A stretch of 44,817 nucleotides of DNA, taken from positions 16,162-60,978 of the forward strand of contig NZ_JACIEK010000018.1 in NCBI RefSeq assembly GCF_014196835.1, written 5' to 3'. Within the stretch, counting starts at the first letter, position 1. Each line of letters begins with the position of its first letter. Position numbers and translations under genes: made by a program. The notes below the pieces were generated by a model. That model did no database searches, was not told the DNA's origin, and worked only from the letters and a program-made list of their open reading frames with translations. The stretch is from Aureimonas pseudogalii. Its GTDB lineage: Bacteria; Pseudomonadota; Alphaproteobacteria; Rhizobiales; Rhizobiaceae. Positions 9,996 to 18,412 of the stretch are shown piece after piece.

Positions 9996-10148
9996 GTCTG
10001 CCTGTTTGCGAAGGCGCGGGGCGGCGCTCCGTCCGGCGCCCGACACCGACAAGCGGGTCGAGCCCTGGGCTCGGCGACAGGTCCCACATGGGAAGGAACG
10101 GAAAGAAGGGCGCCGGTTGCGCTGGGAGCCGGACCCCGTGGCTTCGGA

Positions 10149-10811
10149 TCAGCCCCGGGGCAGGATCTCCGAGACCTTTGCGGCCAAGGCGCGCCCAAGG
10201 GACGCGTTGTTGTCGGCCGTGAAGTGGATGCCGTCCACGCCCGCCGTCGTGACGACGCTGCCCGCCTCGAAGAAGTCGACCTTCATGAAGTTGGCGAGGG
10301 CGCGGTACTGGCTTGCCAACGCTGCCGACTTCTCGTGCCCGCCCTCAAACATGCCTTGGAACCAGGGATCGGGCATGGCGGCGAACGGCGGGGGCGAGAC
10401 AACGAGGACTTTCGGCGCGGGATAGACGGTCCCGACCCCGCCTCCGGAGGTCAGCACCTGCACAACAAGCTTCTGCATGCCGACCGCGATCTCGTAGGGC
10501 GTGCGGTGGTAGAAGCTCTTGGTGTCGTTCGTGCCGAGCATGATGGTCACGAGATCGAGCGGCAGGTGGCTGGCGAGGGCCGCTGGCAGGTAGGCAGAGC
10601 CGTTGAGGCGCGGGTCGACGGGATCGTCGATCGACGTGGTGCGGGCGCTGAGGCCCTCCTCGATGATCTCGTAGCCATCGCCGAGCTCAGCGGCCATGAC
10701 GCCCGTGTAGCGTTCTGCCCAGGGAAAGCGGGTGGTCGGGGCGCCCTCGGGCGTCGCGACCCAACCCCAGGTCAGAGAGTCACCGAAACAAAGGATGCGC
10801 TTCTTGTCCAT
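10149..10811 (-). CDS. SGNH/GDSL-family hydrolase (arylesterase-like), paralogue 1
   Basis: The 220-residue protein has all SGNH blocks: GDSLTWGW with the nucleophilic serine near residue 11, the block II glycine region (IIEEGLSARTT), block III GTNDTK and the block V D-x-x-H pair DGIH near residue 198. These enzymes hydrolyse esters, acyl or acetyl groups. It has no signal peptide, so it should act in the cytoplasm on an imported substrate. It lies 15 bp downstream of the permease gene in the same operon as glpD and glpK. A clear paralogue (15725-16369) heads the divergent unit. That context suggests it releases glycerol or an acyl group from the imported compound, but the substrate is unknown. 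Confidence 0.9.
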   Translation of the reverse strand: MDKKRILCFGDSLTWGWVATPEGAPTTRFPWAERYTGVMAAELGDGYEIIEEGLSARTTSIDDPVDPRLNGSAYLPAALASHLPLDLVTIMLGTNDTKSFYHRTPYEIAVGMQKLVVQVLTSGGGVGTVYPAPKVLVVSPPPFAAMPDPWFQGMFEGGHEKSAALASQYRALANFMKVDFFEAGSVVTTAGVDGIHFTADNNASLGRALAAKVSEILPRG

Positions 10812-10826
10812 GGATGGATCTCCCTG

Positions 10827-11774
10827 TCAGTGGGTGCTGCTGCGCACGCCGTAGAAGACGGCGGCGAGAAGGATGATGAGGCCCTGCACGGCAAGCTTGC
10901 CGGGTTCCTGGACGCCGAGCGTCGTCAGGACGACGAAGAGGAGGGCGAAGGACAGGACGCCGAAGAACGGCCCCCACACGCCGGCGCCGCGTCCGAAGAT
11001 CACGCCGCCGAGGATGGTCGCGGCGATCGAGTTCATGACGAGCTCGGGACCGAAGCGCACGCTGCCTACCGCGATCGACGCGGTCTGGACGAGGCCGGCC
11101 ACGGCCGCGAGGAACCCCGCCATGACGTGCGCGATCACGACCGTGCGCTCGACGGGCACCCCCGCAAAGTGCGCCGAGACCGGATTGCTTCCGATGGAGG
11201 CGACGAAGCGGCCGAACACGGTCTTGGCCAGGAGCACGCTCATGCCAACGGCGAGGGCGAACCAGAAGACCAGCGGGGCCGGAACGCCGAGGACGCGGGC
11301 GTTGTAGACGTTGCGGAGCACCATGGGCACGTTGCCCGGCGGCTTGCCGTTGGCGAGGTATTCGACGAGGCCGATGAGGACGATGCTGACCGCGAGTGTG
11401 ACGATCACGGCGGAGGCGCGGCGCTTGCCGATCAGAAGGCCGTTGACCGTGCCGACGACAAGCCCGACGCCGAGGCAGAGGGCGACGAGGAGGAGGGGGT
11501 TCCACGCCCCGAACGAGCCGGACGAGATCAGGTAGTTCACGAGGAGGATCACGCCGCCGGCGGACAGGTCGATCGAGCGCGTCGAGATGACGAGGAGCTG
11601 CCCGAGGACGACGATGCCGAGCGGCGCGACCTGCCGGGCGAAGGTCGCCAGGATGTTCGGGTTCATCATCGCCGGCTTCAGCACCCAGAGGGTCGCGAGG
11701 AGAACGGCGAAGACGACGTAGGAGGGCGGGATCCGGGTCAGGACGCGGAAGGAAGGGCGTGCTCGCGTCGTCAT
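10827..11774 (-). CDS. Ribose-type (CUT2) ABC transporter permease 2
   Basis: This hydrophobic 315-residue protein belongs to the RbsC/BPD_transp_2 family. It has eight to ten predicted membrane helices and the family hallmarks LLVISTRSIDLSAGGVILLVN (near the N-terminal third) and NSIAATILGGVIFGRGAGVW (C-terminal third). I place the start at the ATG at 11774 (MTTRARPSF), one base after the stop of the preceding permease; an earlier in-frame ATG would overlap that gene. With the other permease it should form a heterodimeric channel served by the double ATPase. The carried substrate cannot be told from sequence. Confidence 0.93.
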   Translation of the reverse strand: MTTRARPSFRVLTRIPPSYVVFAVLLATLWVLKPAMMNPNILATFARQVAPLGIVVLGQLLVISTRSIDLSAGGVILLVNYLISSGSFGAWNPLLLVALCLGVGLVVGTVNGLLIGKRRASAVIVTLAVSIVLIGLVEYLANGKPPGNVPMVLRNVYNARVLGVPAPLVFWFALAVGMSVLLAKTVFGRFVASIGSNPVSAHFAGVPVERTVVIAHVMAGFLAAVAGLVQTASIAVGSVRFGPELVMNSIAATILGGVIFGRGAGVWGPFFGVLSFALLFVVLTTLGVQEPGKLAVQGLIILLAAVFYGVRSSTH

Positions 11775-11775
11775 C

Positions 11776-12717
11776 TCAGAGACCGATGGACTTGCGAGGC
11801 TGGATGGAGATGACGGCAAGGAGGATCAGTCCCTTCACTGCGGTCTGGACGAAGGCCGAGAGGTTGAGGAGATTCATGCCGTTGGCGAGGAGCGCCAGGA
11901 GAACGGTGCCGATCACGGTGCCCTGGAGGCTGCCGACGCCGCCGGCGAGTTGGGTGCCGCCGAGCGCGACGGCGGTGATCGAGTCGACGGCGTATTGCGT
12001 GCCGATGTTCGGATCGCCCGACGCGATGCGTCCCGCGAGGAAGAGGCCGGCCAGCGCGGCGAAGACCGAGCAGGCGACGAAAGCGAGGATCGTGTTGCGG
12101 CGGTCCGGAATGCCGAACGAGTGCGCGGTGTCGCCGCCGCCGATGGCGAAGAGATGCAGGCCGAAGCGCGAGCCGTGGAGGAGCTTCCATCCAAGCCCGA
12201 TCGCCAGCACCACCCAGAAGACGGGCATGGGCACGCCGAAGACCTCTTCCCTGACCAGCGTCGTCACGATCTCCGGGATCGTGCCGCCGGCGACGGGTCG
12301 GACGAACAGGGTGATGCCCTGGATGATGCCCGTCACCGACAGGGTCGCGATGATCGGGTGGACGTTCAGGCGAACGACCGTCACCCCGTTCACGAGGCCG
12401 ACGAGGACGGCCGCGGCGAAGGCCCCGGGGATGGTCGCCCAGGGCGAGGCGTCCAAGGACACGATGGCCGTCGTCAGGCTGATCATCGAGCCGACGGACA
12501 GGTCGAGGCCCCTGACGAGCACCACGAGCATCTGACCGATCGAGACGAGGAGGAGCGGCGCGGCCTGGGCGGCCAGGTTGAAGAGGTTCTGGGGCGACAG
12601 GAAGTCGTCGGCCATGAGGGCGAGCCCGACGATCCCCGCCAGGCCGACGCCGAGCGGAAGGATCCAAAGGCCGTGGCGGGAGTAGCGTCCGGAGAGCCGG
12701 TCGGCGAGATGGGCCAA
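11776..12717 (-). CDS. Ribose-type (CUT2) ABC transporter permease 1 (probable TTG start)
   Basis: A second RbsC-family permease of about 313 residues, with the motif MLVVLVRGLDLSVGSMISLT and the C-terminal DSITAVALGGTQLAGGVGS. The open frame extends upstream to an ATG at 12891 only by overlapping the ATPase gene with low-complexity Ser/Arg-rich sequence, so that is not the start. The best choice is the TTG at 12717, which follows an AAGGGA ribosome-binding site placed just after the ATPase stop codon, giving a 13-bp intergenic gap. No ATG or GTG is available between that stop and the first membrane helix (GLWILPLGVGLAG). It is one half of a heteromeric channel with the downstream permease. 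Confidence 0.92.
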   Translation of the reverse strand: MAHLADRLSGRYSRHGLWILPLGVGLAGIVGLALMADDFLSPQNLFNLAAQAAPLLLVSIGQMLVVLVRGLDLSVGSMISLTTAIVSLDASPWATIPGAFAAAVLVGLVNGVTVVRLNVHPIIATLSVTGIIQGITLFVRPVAGGTIPEIVTTLVREEVFGVPMPVFWVVLAIGLGWKLLHGSRFGLHLFAIGGGDTAHSFGIPDRRNTILAFVACSVFAALAGLFLAGRIASGDPNIGTQYAVDSITAVALGGTQLAGGVGSLQGTVIGTVLLALLANGMNLLNLSAFVQTAVKGLILLAVISIQPRKSIGL

Positions 12718-12730
12718 GGTCGTCGTTCCC

Positions 12731-14242
12731 TTATCGATCGGTGCGGTGTAGGGCCGCTTCGAGGATCGCGTGCTCGCTGGCCCCGGCCGCCGGCATCTCG
12801 CCGACGATCGTCTTGTCGTGGACGACGTAGAGACGGTCGCAGAGGCCGATGAGCTCGAGGGTCTCGCGGGAGAGGACCAGGGCCGCGCCACCCCGGTCGG
12901 TGAAGTCGCGCAGGAGCCGATACATCTCTGCCTTCGCGCCGACGTCGACGCCGCGTGTCGGCTCTTCCACGAGGAGGATGTCGGACCCGAGCGCGAGGTA
13001 GCGCCCGAACATCGCCTTCTGCTGGTTGCCGCCGGACAGCGAGCCGACGGCAGCCGCGGGCGAGGCGACCTTGATCGCCATCGACCGGATGGTCTCCGCG
13101 ACCTTGTCCCGGTAGCCCTTCGCGACGTTCAGCCCCGACCTCTGTCCGTGCAGGCCGATCGCCACGTTGTGGGCGACGGACAGGTCGAGGAAGAGACCCT
13201 CGTCCTTGCGGTCCTCCGGCACGAAACCGACCCCGAGCGACTGCAAGTGGCGCACGCCCGAGTTCTTCGAGACAGGCAGGTCGATCCGTTGTCCCTTCAC
13301 CTCGACGGCACCGGCGAACGGATGGTGCTGCCCGATGGTCGAACGGATGAGCTCGCGCTGGCCCTGCCCTTCGAGACCGGCGAGCGCGACGATCTCGCCA
13401 CGGTGGAGCTTCAGGTTGACCGGCTGGGATGTCTCTGTCAGGCGGATGCCATCCAGCGTGAGGACGACGGTCGGATCCCGGCGCGTGGCCCGAGGCGGGA
13501 AGAGTTCGGACAGCTCGCGCCCGACCATCATCGCGATCAACTGCTTGGGCGATACCGACGCGATCGGCACGGTCTCGACGTTGCGGCCGTCCTTGAGGAC
13601 GGAGACCGTATCGCAGACGCGGAAGATCTCCTCCATGCGGTGCGAGATGTAGACGATGCCTTTGCCCCGTGCCTTCAGGGCAAGGATGTGGCGGTTGAGG
13701 ATCTTGACGTCGGCGGCGTTCAGGGCGGCCGTCGGCTCGTCGAGGATCACCACGTCGGCGTCGGCGGTGATGCCACGCCCGATCTCGACGAACTGGCGCT
13801 CGGCGATCGTCAGGCTGCCGACGAGGCGACGCGGGTCGAGATCGAGGTCAAGCTGCCGGAGCGTCTCGGTGGCCTTGCGCTCCATCAGCTTCTTGTCGAC
13901 GCCGCCGAGCCTTCCCCGAGGTTCACGACCGAGAAAGAGGTTCTCTGCGATCGTAAGGTTCGGCAGGAGCGAAAGCTCCTGGAACACGGTGGAGATCCCA
14001 GCGTCGAGCGCCTCGCGTGGCGAGGCGAAGCTGATCGGAGTGCCGTTCCTCCGGATCTCGCCGGACGTCGGGTGCACCACGCCGGCGAGGATCTTCATGA
14101 GGGTCGACTTGCCGGCACCGTTCTCGCCCATCAGGGCGTGGACGGTGCCGGGACGAAGCTCGAACGACACGTCCCGCAGCGCATTGATGCTGCCGTAGGT
14201 CTTCGAGATCGACGTCATCGAGACGAGAGGAGCTGCGGTCAT
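12731..14242 (-). CDS. Ribose-type (CUT2) ABC transporter ATP-binding protein (two NBDs)
   Basis: The 503-residue protein has two tandem nucleotide-binding domains, as in RbsA/MglA. The first has Walker A GENGAGKST (about residues 39-47), a signature region LTIAERQFVEIGRG and Walker B DVVILDEPTAAL. The second has the degenerate A-loop typical of this family (ALAGLEGQGQRELIR), then LSGGNQQKAMFGRYL and ILLVEEPTRGVDVG. The ATG at 14242 (MTAAPLVSMTSISK) is preferred over an upstream in-frame ATG that would overlap the intercistronic hairpin. It energises import with the two permeases encoded downstream. Confidence 0.96.
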   Translation of the reverse strand: MTAAPLVSMTSISKTYGSINALRDVSFELRPGTVHALMGENGAGKSTLMKILAGVVHPTSGEIRRNGTPISFASPREALDAGISTVFQELSLLPNLTIAENLFLGREPRGRLGGVDKKLMERKATETLRQLDLDLDPRRLVGSLTIAERQFVEIGRGITADADVVILDEPTAALNAADVKILNRHILALKARGKGIVYISHRMEEIFRVCDTVSVLKDGRNVETVPIASVSPKQLIAMMVGRELSELFPPRATRRDPTVVLTLDGIRLTETSQPVNLKLHRGEIVALAGLEGQGQRELIRSTIGQHHPFAGAVEVKGQRIDLPVSKNSGVRHLQSLGVGFVPEDRKDEGLFLDLSVAHNVAIGLHGQRSGLNVAKGYRDKVAETIRSMAIKVASPAAAVGSLSGGNQQKAMFGRYLALGSDILLVEEPTRGVDVGAKAEMYRLLRDFTDRGGAALVLSRETLELIGLCDRLYVVHDKTIVGEMPAAGASEHAILEAALHRTDR

Positions 14243-14274
14243 CGTGCGCTCGCGACTGTAGGGCAGGTGGTGAA

Positions 14275-14302
14275 GGGGACGGAGCATCAATGCCCCGTCC
14301 CC
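14275..14302 (-). terminator. Intercistronic stem-loop after the binding-protein gene
   Basis: A strong stem-loop lies between the binding-protein stop (14329) and the ATPase start (14242). The outer arms GGGGACGG/CCGTCCCC and the inner pair GCAT/ATGC pair perfectly apart from one A/C bulge position, leaving a 2-base loop. It has no U tract, so it is more likely an mRNA-stabilising or attenuating hairpin than a full terminator. Such hairpins are known in ABC operons where the binding protein must be made in excess. Confidence 0.75.
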
Positions 14303-14328
14303 ATGTCCCAGACCCAGGGAGGAACGGA

Positions 14329-15405
14329 TCAGGGGTTGCCGTAGTAGGACTTCAGCTCTTCCTCGGTGAGGCTCGAGGGGAACCAAGCGTTCGCCGACAG
14401 ATCCTTGCGATAGGCGGCCTTGGCCTTGTCGATGCCCCAGCCTTCCGGCTCGTAGACGTAGCGCTTGTGAAGCGGCTTGCCTTCGAGGAGCGCAACAGCG
14501 GCACGGACACCAGCCGCGCCCTGTTCAGGGCCGTACTCTGGAGCGATGGAGTCGATACCGGACTCGATCCACTGGCCGAAGAAGCCGTTGTTGCCCTCGC
14601 CGGTGATTGGCGGGATCGGCGTGCCGTACTGGGTGAACACGTCCATGCAGGCGCGGCTCATGTCGGCACCGGACGACCAGATGCCATCCACCTGGGGGTC
14701 GTTGAGGTAAAAGGCCTCGCAGACCTGCTTGCCAGTGTCGTACTGCCACTTGCCCGCGTCCTCGGCGACAATCTTGATGTCGGTGCCCTTGAGGGCTTCG
14801 AGGAGGCCGGCGTATCGGTTGATGTCCTCAGGATGGGCGGGATAGCCGCGCAGCACCCAGATGTTGCCCTTGCCGCCGAGCTTCTTGACGAGGAAGTCGC
14901 CCATCACCTTGCCGAAGTGCTGGCCGCCGCCCTGGATGTCGACGGTGTACTTGTCGGTCTCGGTCAGGCCCGTGTGGACGATGACGGGAATGCCGGCGGC
15001 GACCGCCTTGGCGATGCCGGCGTCTGCCGAGGTCGGGGTGACCGGGGTCACGATGATCGCGTCGACCTTCTGCGCGATGAGGTCCTCGATGTCGGCAATC
15101 TGCTTGGACTGGCTGAGGTTCGCGTCGAGGAGGATGAACTGTCCGACCCGGGAGTCCTTCTTGGCCGCGGACTCCGCCTCGTGCGACATCTGGACTGTCC
15201 AGGTGTTGGCGTTCACCCCGAAGTGGCTCATGCCGATTTTCCAGGGGCCGTCCTTCTTGAACGCATCCGCCGCAACCATCTGGTCGTCGCCCGGACGCGG
15301 CGTCACGCCGTTCATCAGGTTGACCTCCTGCGCACTCGCGGAGCTGACGACCGCGGTGGTCGCAAGCAGGAGGCCGAGGCCAAGGTTCATCAGTGTTCTG
15401 CGCAT
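14329..15405 (-). CDS. Ribose-type periplasmic sugar-binding protein of ABC importer
   Basis: The 358-residue preprotein starts at an ATG with a strong GGAGGA site. It has a Sec signal peptide (basic MRRT, hydrophobic LGLGLLLATTAVVSS, likely cleavage after ASA). The mature part is a type I periplasmic binding protein (Peripla_BP_4 family): WKIGMSHFGVNANTW, then DLIAQKVDAIIVTPVTPTSA and AAGIPVIVHTGL, which form the first lobe and hinge. It would deliver substrate to the two permeases. It is the first gene of the leftward operon that ends with glpD and glpK. The ligand is unknown; context points to a glycerol-containing or polyol-like compound, but this is inference. Confidence 0.94.
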   Translation of the reverse strand: MRRTLMNLGLGLLLATTAVVSSASAQEVNLMNGVTPRPGDDQMVAADAFKKDGPWKIGMSHFGVNANTWTVQMSHEAESAAKKDSRVGQFILLDANLSQSKQIADIEDLIAQKVDAIIVTPVTPTSADAGIAKAVAAGIPVIVHTGLTETDKYTVDIQGGGQHFGKVMGDFLVKKLGGKGNIWVLRGYPAHPEDINRYAGLLEALKGTDIKIVAEDAGKWQYDTGKQVCEAFYLNDPQVDGIWSSGADMSRACMDVFTQYGTPIPPITGEGNNGFFGQWIESGIDSIAPEYGPEQGAAGVRAAVALLEGKPLHKRYVYEPEGWGIDKAKAAYRKDLSANAWFPSSLTEEELKSYYGNP

Positions 15406-15724
15406 AGCTGTCCTCCCGACGGCGCCGCGATGGGTGCCGATGCCAAAAACCCGGTTCGAGACGGTGCAGGTGCAATCGGGCGCGTCTTCGCGGCCCTGCT
15501 CCGGCAGGCTCGACGTTTGATGCTGTTGATGTGGAAGACGCCCTCCAGCGCCTTCGAACTCCCAGGTCGGTTGCGTCCGACTTGGCGTGAAACTGCCCGT
15601 GAAGAAAAAGCTTGTCAACACTTATTCAGAATGAATGAATGTCTCGGGCTTGCGACGTGTTGTGGAGCGATCCAAAGACTGACGCACCCGGGCCCGGTCG
15701 GCTCCCCTACCAACGAGGCCAGCG
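15406..15724. promoter_or_regulatory. Divergent promoter region between the ABC-importer operon and the SGNH/ROK unit
   Basis: This 319-bp stretch holds no gene. Around 15600-15640 it turns AT-rich. On the minus strand a TTGACA box lies at 15618-15613, about 200 bp upstream of the binding-protein gene, with only a weak -10 downstream. Next to it, on the + strand, is the inverted repeat ATTCA-GAA-TGAAT (15624-15636), a plausible operator. The divergently encoded ROK regulator (16430-17500) is the obvious candidate to bind it. Neither promoter nor operator is proven. Confidence 0.5.
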
Positions 15725-16369
15725 ATGAAGTCGGTACTCTGCTTCGGCGACTCCAACACGCATGCCCAGGTCCCCGGTGCCGGACCCCTCGAGCGCTACG
15801 CACGCGAGGCAAGGTGGCCCGGCGTGCTCCAACGTCAGCTCGGCCAGGAATGGTACGTGATCGAGGAGGGTCTGAGCGGACGGACAACCGTGCACGACGA
15901 CCCCATCGAGGGCGCCCACAAGAACGGACGGACATACCTGAAGCCCTGCTTGCAGAGCCACGCCACGCTCAACCTCGTCATCCTCATGCTCGGGACCAAC
16001 GACCTGAAGATCCGCTTTAACAAGCCCCCCTCCGAGGTCGCCATGGGCATCGGTTGCCTCGTCTACGACATCAGGGAACTGGCTCCGGGCCCCGGCGGCA
16101 CTGTGCCTGAGATCATGATCGTAGCGCCGCCGCCCATGCTCGACGACATCGGGGAGTGGCAGCCGATCTTCGACGGCGCGCAGGCGAAGTCGCATCACCT
16201 CGCGCTTCAGTTCGAGATCATGGCGGACTCGCTCGGCGTCCACTTCTTCGACGCCGGGTCGGTCTGCGAATGCGATCCCGGAGATGGCTTCCACATCGGC
16301 GCCGAGGCACATGAGGCCCTTGGCCTTGCACTTGCCGATGAGGTCAAGGCGATCGGCTGGATCGAATGA
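15725..16369 (+). CDS. SGNH/GDSL-family hydrolase (arylesterase-like), paralogue 2
   Basis: This 214-residue protein is collinear with and clearly homologous to the hydrolase at 10149-10811. Block I is GDSNTHAQ with the nucleophilic Ser near residue 10, then WYVIEEGLSGRTTVHDDP, block III LMLGTNDLK and the block V pair DGFH near residue 191. It has no signal peptide and is probably cytoplasmic. It is the first gene of the rightward unit, with the ROK regulator 60 bp downstream. Two diverged copies beside one importer could act on different bonds or acyl chains of the same class of substrate. An alternative is an acyltransferase role, which some SGNH proteins have. Confidence 0.9.
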   Translation: MKSVLCFGDSNTHAQVPGAGPLERYAREARWPGVLQRQLGQEWYVIEEGLSGRTTVHDDPIEGAHKNGRTYLKPCLQSHATLNLVILMLGTNDLKIRFNKPPSEVAMGIGCLVYDIRELAPGPGGTVPEIMIVAPPPMLDDIGEWQPIFDGAQAKSHHLALQFEIMADSLGVHFFDAGSVCECDPGDGFHIGAEAHEALGLALADEVKAIGWIE

Positions 16370-16429
16370 CACCACTCACGATGCCCATCGGCCGTGTGCC
16401 CTACTTCCTGCAATCGATGAGGTCCGACC

Positions 16430-17500
16430 GTGCCTGACATGAGGTTCGCTCCCCCCAACCCGCTGCGCATCGCCGATCGCGCCAGCGGCCTGAACGCGCC
16501 GAGCGTGCGGAGCTACAACGAGCGGCTCGTCCTGTCCCTGCTTCTCCAGAGCGAAGGGACGACGCGGCTCGAGATCGGCCAGAAGACGGGGCTGTCGGCG
16601 CAGACGGTCTCGGTGATCGTGCGATCACTCGAGCAGGAGAGCCTCGTCGCGAAGGGCGAGGCGCAGCGCGGGCGGATGGGCCCGCCGACGATCCCGATGA
16701 TCCTCAACCCCGAAGGCGCTTTCTCAGTGGGCGTCAGCTTCGGGACGAGCGGTGCGGATGTGGTGGTCATCGATTTCGTCGGGAGCGTCCGGTTCCACAA
16801 GGCTCATCGCTACGAGGATCTGCGGGGCGAGGACGAGACGCCGATGCGCGCTGCCATCGAGGAAGCGATCCGCTCCGTCGATCCCGCCGTGCGCGGCCGC
16901 ATCGCAGGCGTCGGACTCGCGGTGCCGGACGAGGCGCTCGTTGGGCCGGGAATCCGCAAGGCTCTTGGTGACGACCTGGCGGATGCGCAGGCTGACCTCG
17001 AGAGCGCTCTGGGGTTGCCCGTGTTCATGCAAAACGACGTCACGGCCGCGGCCGGGGGCGAAAGCCTCTTCGGCGTCACCCGGCACATCCCCGACTTCGC
17101 TTTCTTCTATCTTGGGTCCCGCCTCCACAGGCGGCTTGTCCTCAACCATCAGATCCACAGCGGCGTCGCCGCCGACGTGGAGGGAGGCCTCCTCGAACTC
17201 AGCGACGCGCTGTCTCGGTCGAATGGATCGTCTCCAGCCGACCGCGATGGCATCGAGAAGACTTGGCGAGACAGGTGCCGAAGCCGCATCGTCGACCAGG
17301 TCTCGGTGCTCTTGAACTTTGTCAGTGTCCCCTCGCTGGTCCTGTCGACCTACGCTCCGCCGCTGACTACGTCACCCTTGATCCTGGAACTCGCCGAGGC
17401 TCTTCCGGGAATCGCGGTTTTGGCGGGAAAGAACGCGGCGGCACCGAAAGCCTGGGGCGCCGCCAGCCTCCCCTATCACTCCCGCTTCATGGTCCAGTGA
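16430..17500 (+). CDS. ROK-family transcriptional regulator
   Basis: The 356-residue protein starts at a GTG seven bases after GAGG (an ATG three codons later is the alternative). Residues ~25-90 form a winged-helix DNA-binding domain (YNERLVLSLLLQSEGTTRLEIGQKTGLSAQTVSVIVRSLEQ, helix-turn-helix around TRLEIGQKTGLSAQTVS). A ROK sugar-kinase-like domain follows, with GVGLAVPDEAL and the conserved NDVTAAAGGESLFG. The usual glycine-rich GTGIGGG loop is replaced by YLGSRLHRR, and the ROK zinc motif CxCGxxGC is absent, so kinase activity is unlikely. ROK repressors normally respond to sugars or phosphosugars. Position predicts control of the divergent importer operon. The 77 bp between its stop and the IS6 left end hold nothing recognisable. 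Confidence 0.88.
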   Translation: MPDMRFAPPNPLRIADRASGLNAPSVRSYNERLVLSLLLQSEGTTRLEIGQKTGLSAQTVSVIVRSLEQESLVAKGEAQRGRMGPPTIPMILNPEGAFSVGVSFGTSGADVVVIDFVGSVRFHKAHRYEDLRGEDETPMRAAIEEAIRSVDPAVRGRIAGVGLAVPDEALVGPGIRKALGDDLADAQADLESALGLPVFMQNDVTAAAGGESLFGVTRHIPDFAFFYLGSRLHRRLVLNHQIHSGVAADVEGGLLELSDALSRSNGSSPADRDGIEKTWRDRCRSRIVDQVSVLLNFVSVPSLVLSTYAPPLTTSPLILELAEALPGIAVLAGKNAAAPKAWGAASLPYHSRFMVQ

Positions 17501-17577
17501 GGCAGACGAACGGCTGCTTTCAAGAACAACGAAAAATTCTCAGCAACGGCTCAGTTGGGTCGAGGCTGTGTCAAAAC

Positions 17578-18412
17578 GGCTCTGTTGCAAAGTGGCGAAG
17601 GCAGTGTGAGCCTACCACGGTGAAGCCGGCAGTCAGCGAGGGCAAGGCATGAGTTTGGCGTTCAAGGGCCGGCACTTCACCCCCGACATCCTCCTCCTCT
17701 GCATGCGCTGGTACTGCCGCTACGCCCTGAGCTACCGCGACCTCGAGGAGATGATGGCCGAGCGCGGCCTCTCGGTCGATCACACCACGATCTACCGATG
17801 GGTTCAGCACTATGCGCCCGAGCTCGACCGGCGTGTCCAGTGGTGCCGGAACCGTAACGGCGGCAGCTGGTATGTCGACGAAACCTACGTGAAGGTGCGC
17901 GGCGAATGGATGTATCTCTACCGGGCCATCGGTGACCAAGGTGAGACGCTCGACTTCCAGCTATCGCAGAAGCGCACGACGAAAGCCGCCAAACGCTTCC
18001 TCGTCAAGGCTTTGAACCGGTCGCCGCACAACCGGCCCTCAGTGATCTCGACCGACAAGAACCCGGCCTACAACGAGGCGATCGCCTCGTTGCGGCGAGA
18101 GGGGCGGCTCGCCGCGACCTGCCATCACCGGCAGGTGAAATATCTGAACAACCGCCTCGAGTCCGACCATGGCAAGCTGAAGCAGCGGATCCGCCCCGTG
18201 CGTGGCTTCCAGTCGCAAAAGACAGCGCACAACGCCATTCGCGGCTTTGAGACGATGCGGATGTTTCGGAAGGGCCAGTTCCGCTCGATGGTCGACAGTC
18301 TGGCCGGTGGATCGGAAGCGCGCTTCATCGGACGGCTGTTCCAGGTGTTCGTCGCCTGAAAATGGAACAGAACGGGATCATTACGGCCCGGTCCGCTATT
18401 CGCAACGGAGCC
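17578..18412 (+). mobile_element. Complete IS6-family insertion sequence (835 bp)
   Basis: The left terminal repeat GGCTCTGTTGCAAA (17578-17591) and the right repeat (18399-18412, reading GGCTCCGTTGCGAA inward) match at 12 of 14 positions and are the classic IS6/IS26-type ends. One intact transposase gene lies between them. The expected 8-bp target duplication is missing: the left flank reads GTCAAAAC and the right flank CTCTGTGG. That fits cointegrate formation or IS-mediated deletion rather than simple insertion. A gene fragment begins directly at the right end. Confidence 0.95.
17649..18359 (+). CDS. IS6-family transposase
   Basis: The 236-residue DDE transposase is full length for the family. 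The catalytic residues lie in GGSWYVDETYVKV (first D), SVISTDKNPAYNEA (second D) and NNRLESDHGKLKQRI (E). The N-terminal zinc/HTH-like segment DILLLCMRWYCRYALSYRDL is intact. It catalyses replicative transposition giving cointegrates. Two decayed relatives of this gene lie at 32280-32466 and 33985-34628, which suggests that this family shaped the whole accessory region. Confidence 0.96.
   Translation: MSLAFKGRHFTPDILLLCMRWYCRYALSYRDLEEMMAERGLSVDHTTIYRWVQHYAPELDRRVQWCRNRNGGSWYVDETYVKVRGEWMYLYRAIGDQGETLDFQLSQKRTTKAAKRFLVKALNRSPHNRPSVISTDKNPAYNEAIASLRREGRLAATCHHRQVKYLNNRLESDHGKLKQRIRPVRGFQSQKTAHNAIRGFETMRMFRKGQFRSMVDSLAGGSEARFIGRLFQVFVA

Noticed and set aside
12718-12891. ATG at 12891 as the permease start
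   Set aside because: It would overlap the ATPase gene by 161 bp with Ser/Arg-rich, low-complexity sequence; the TTG at 12717 has a ribosome-binding site.
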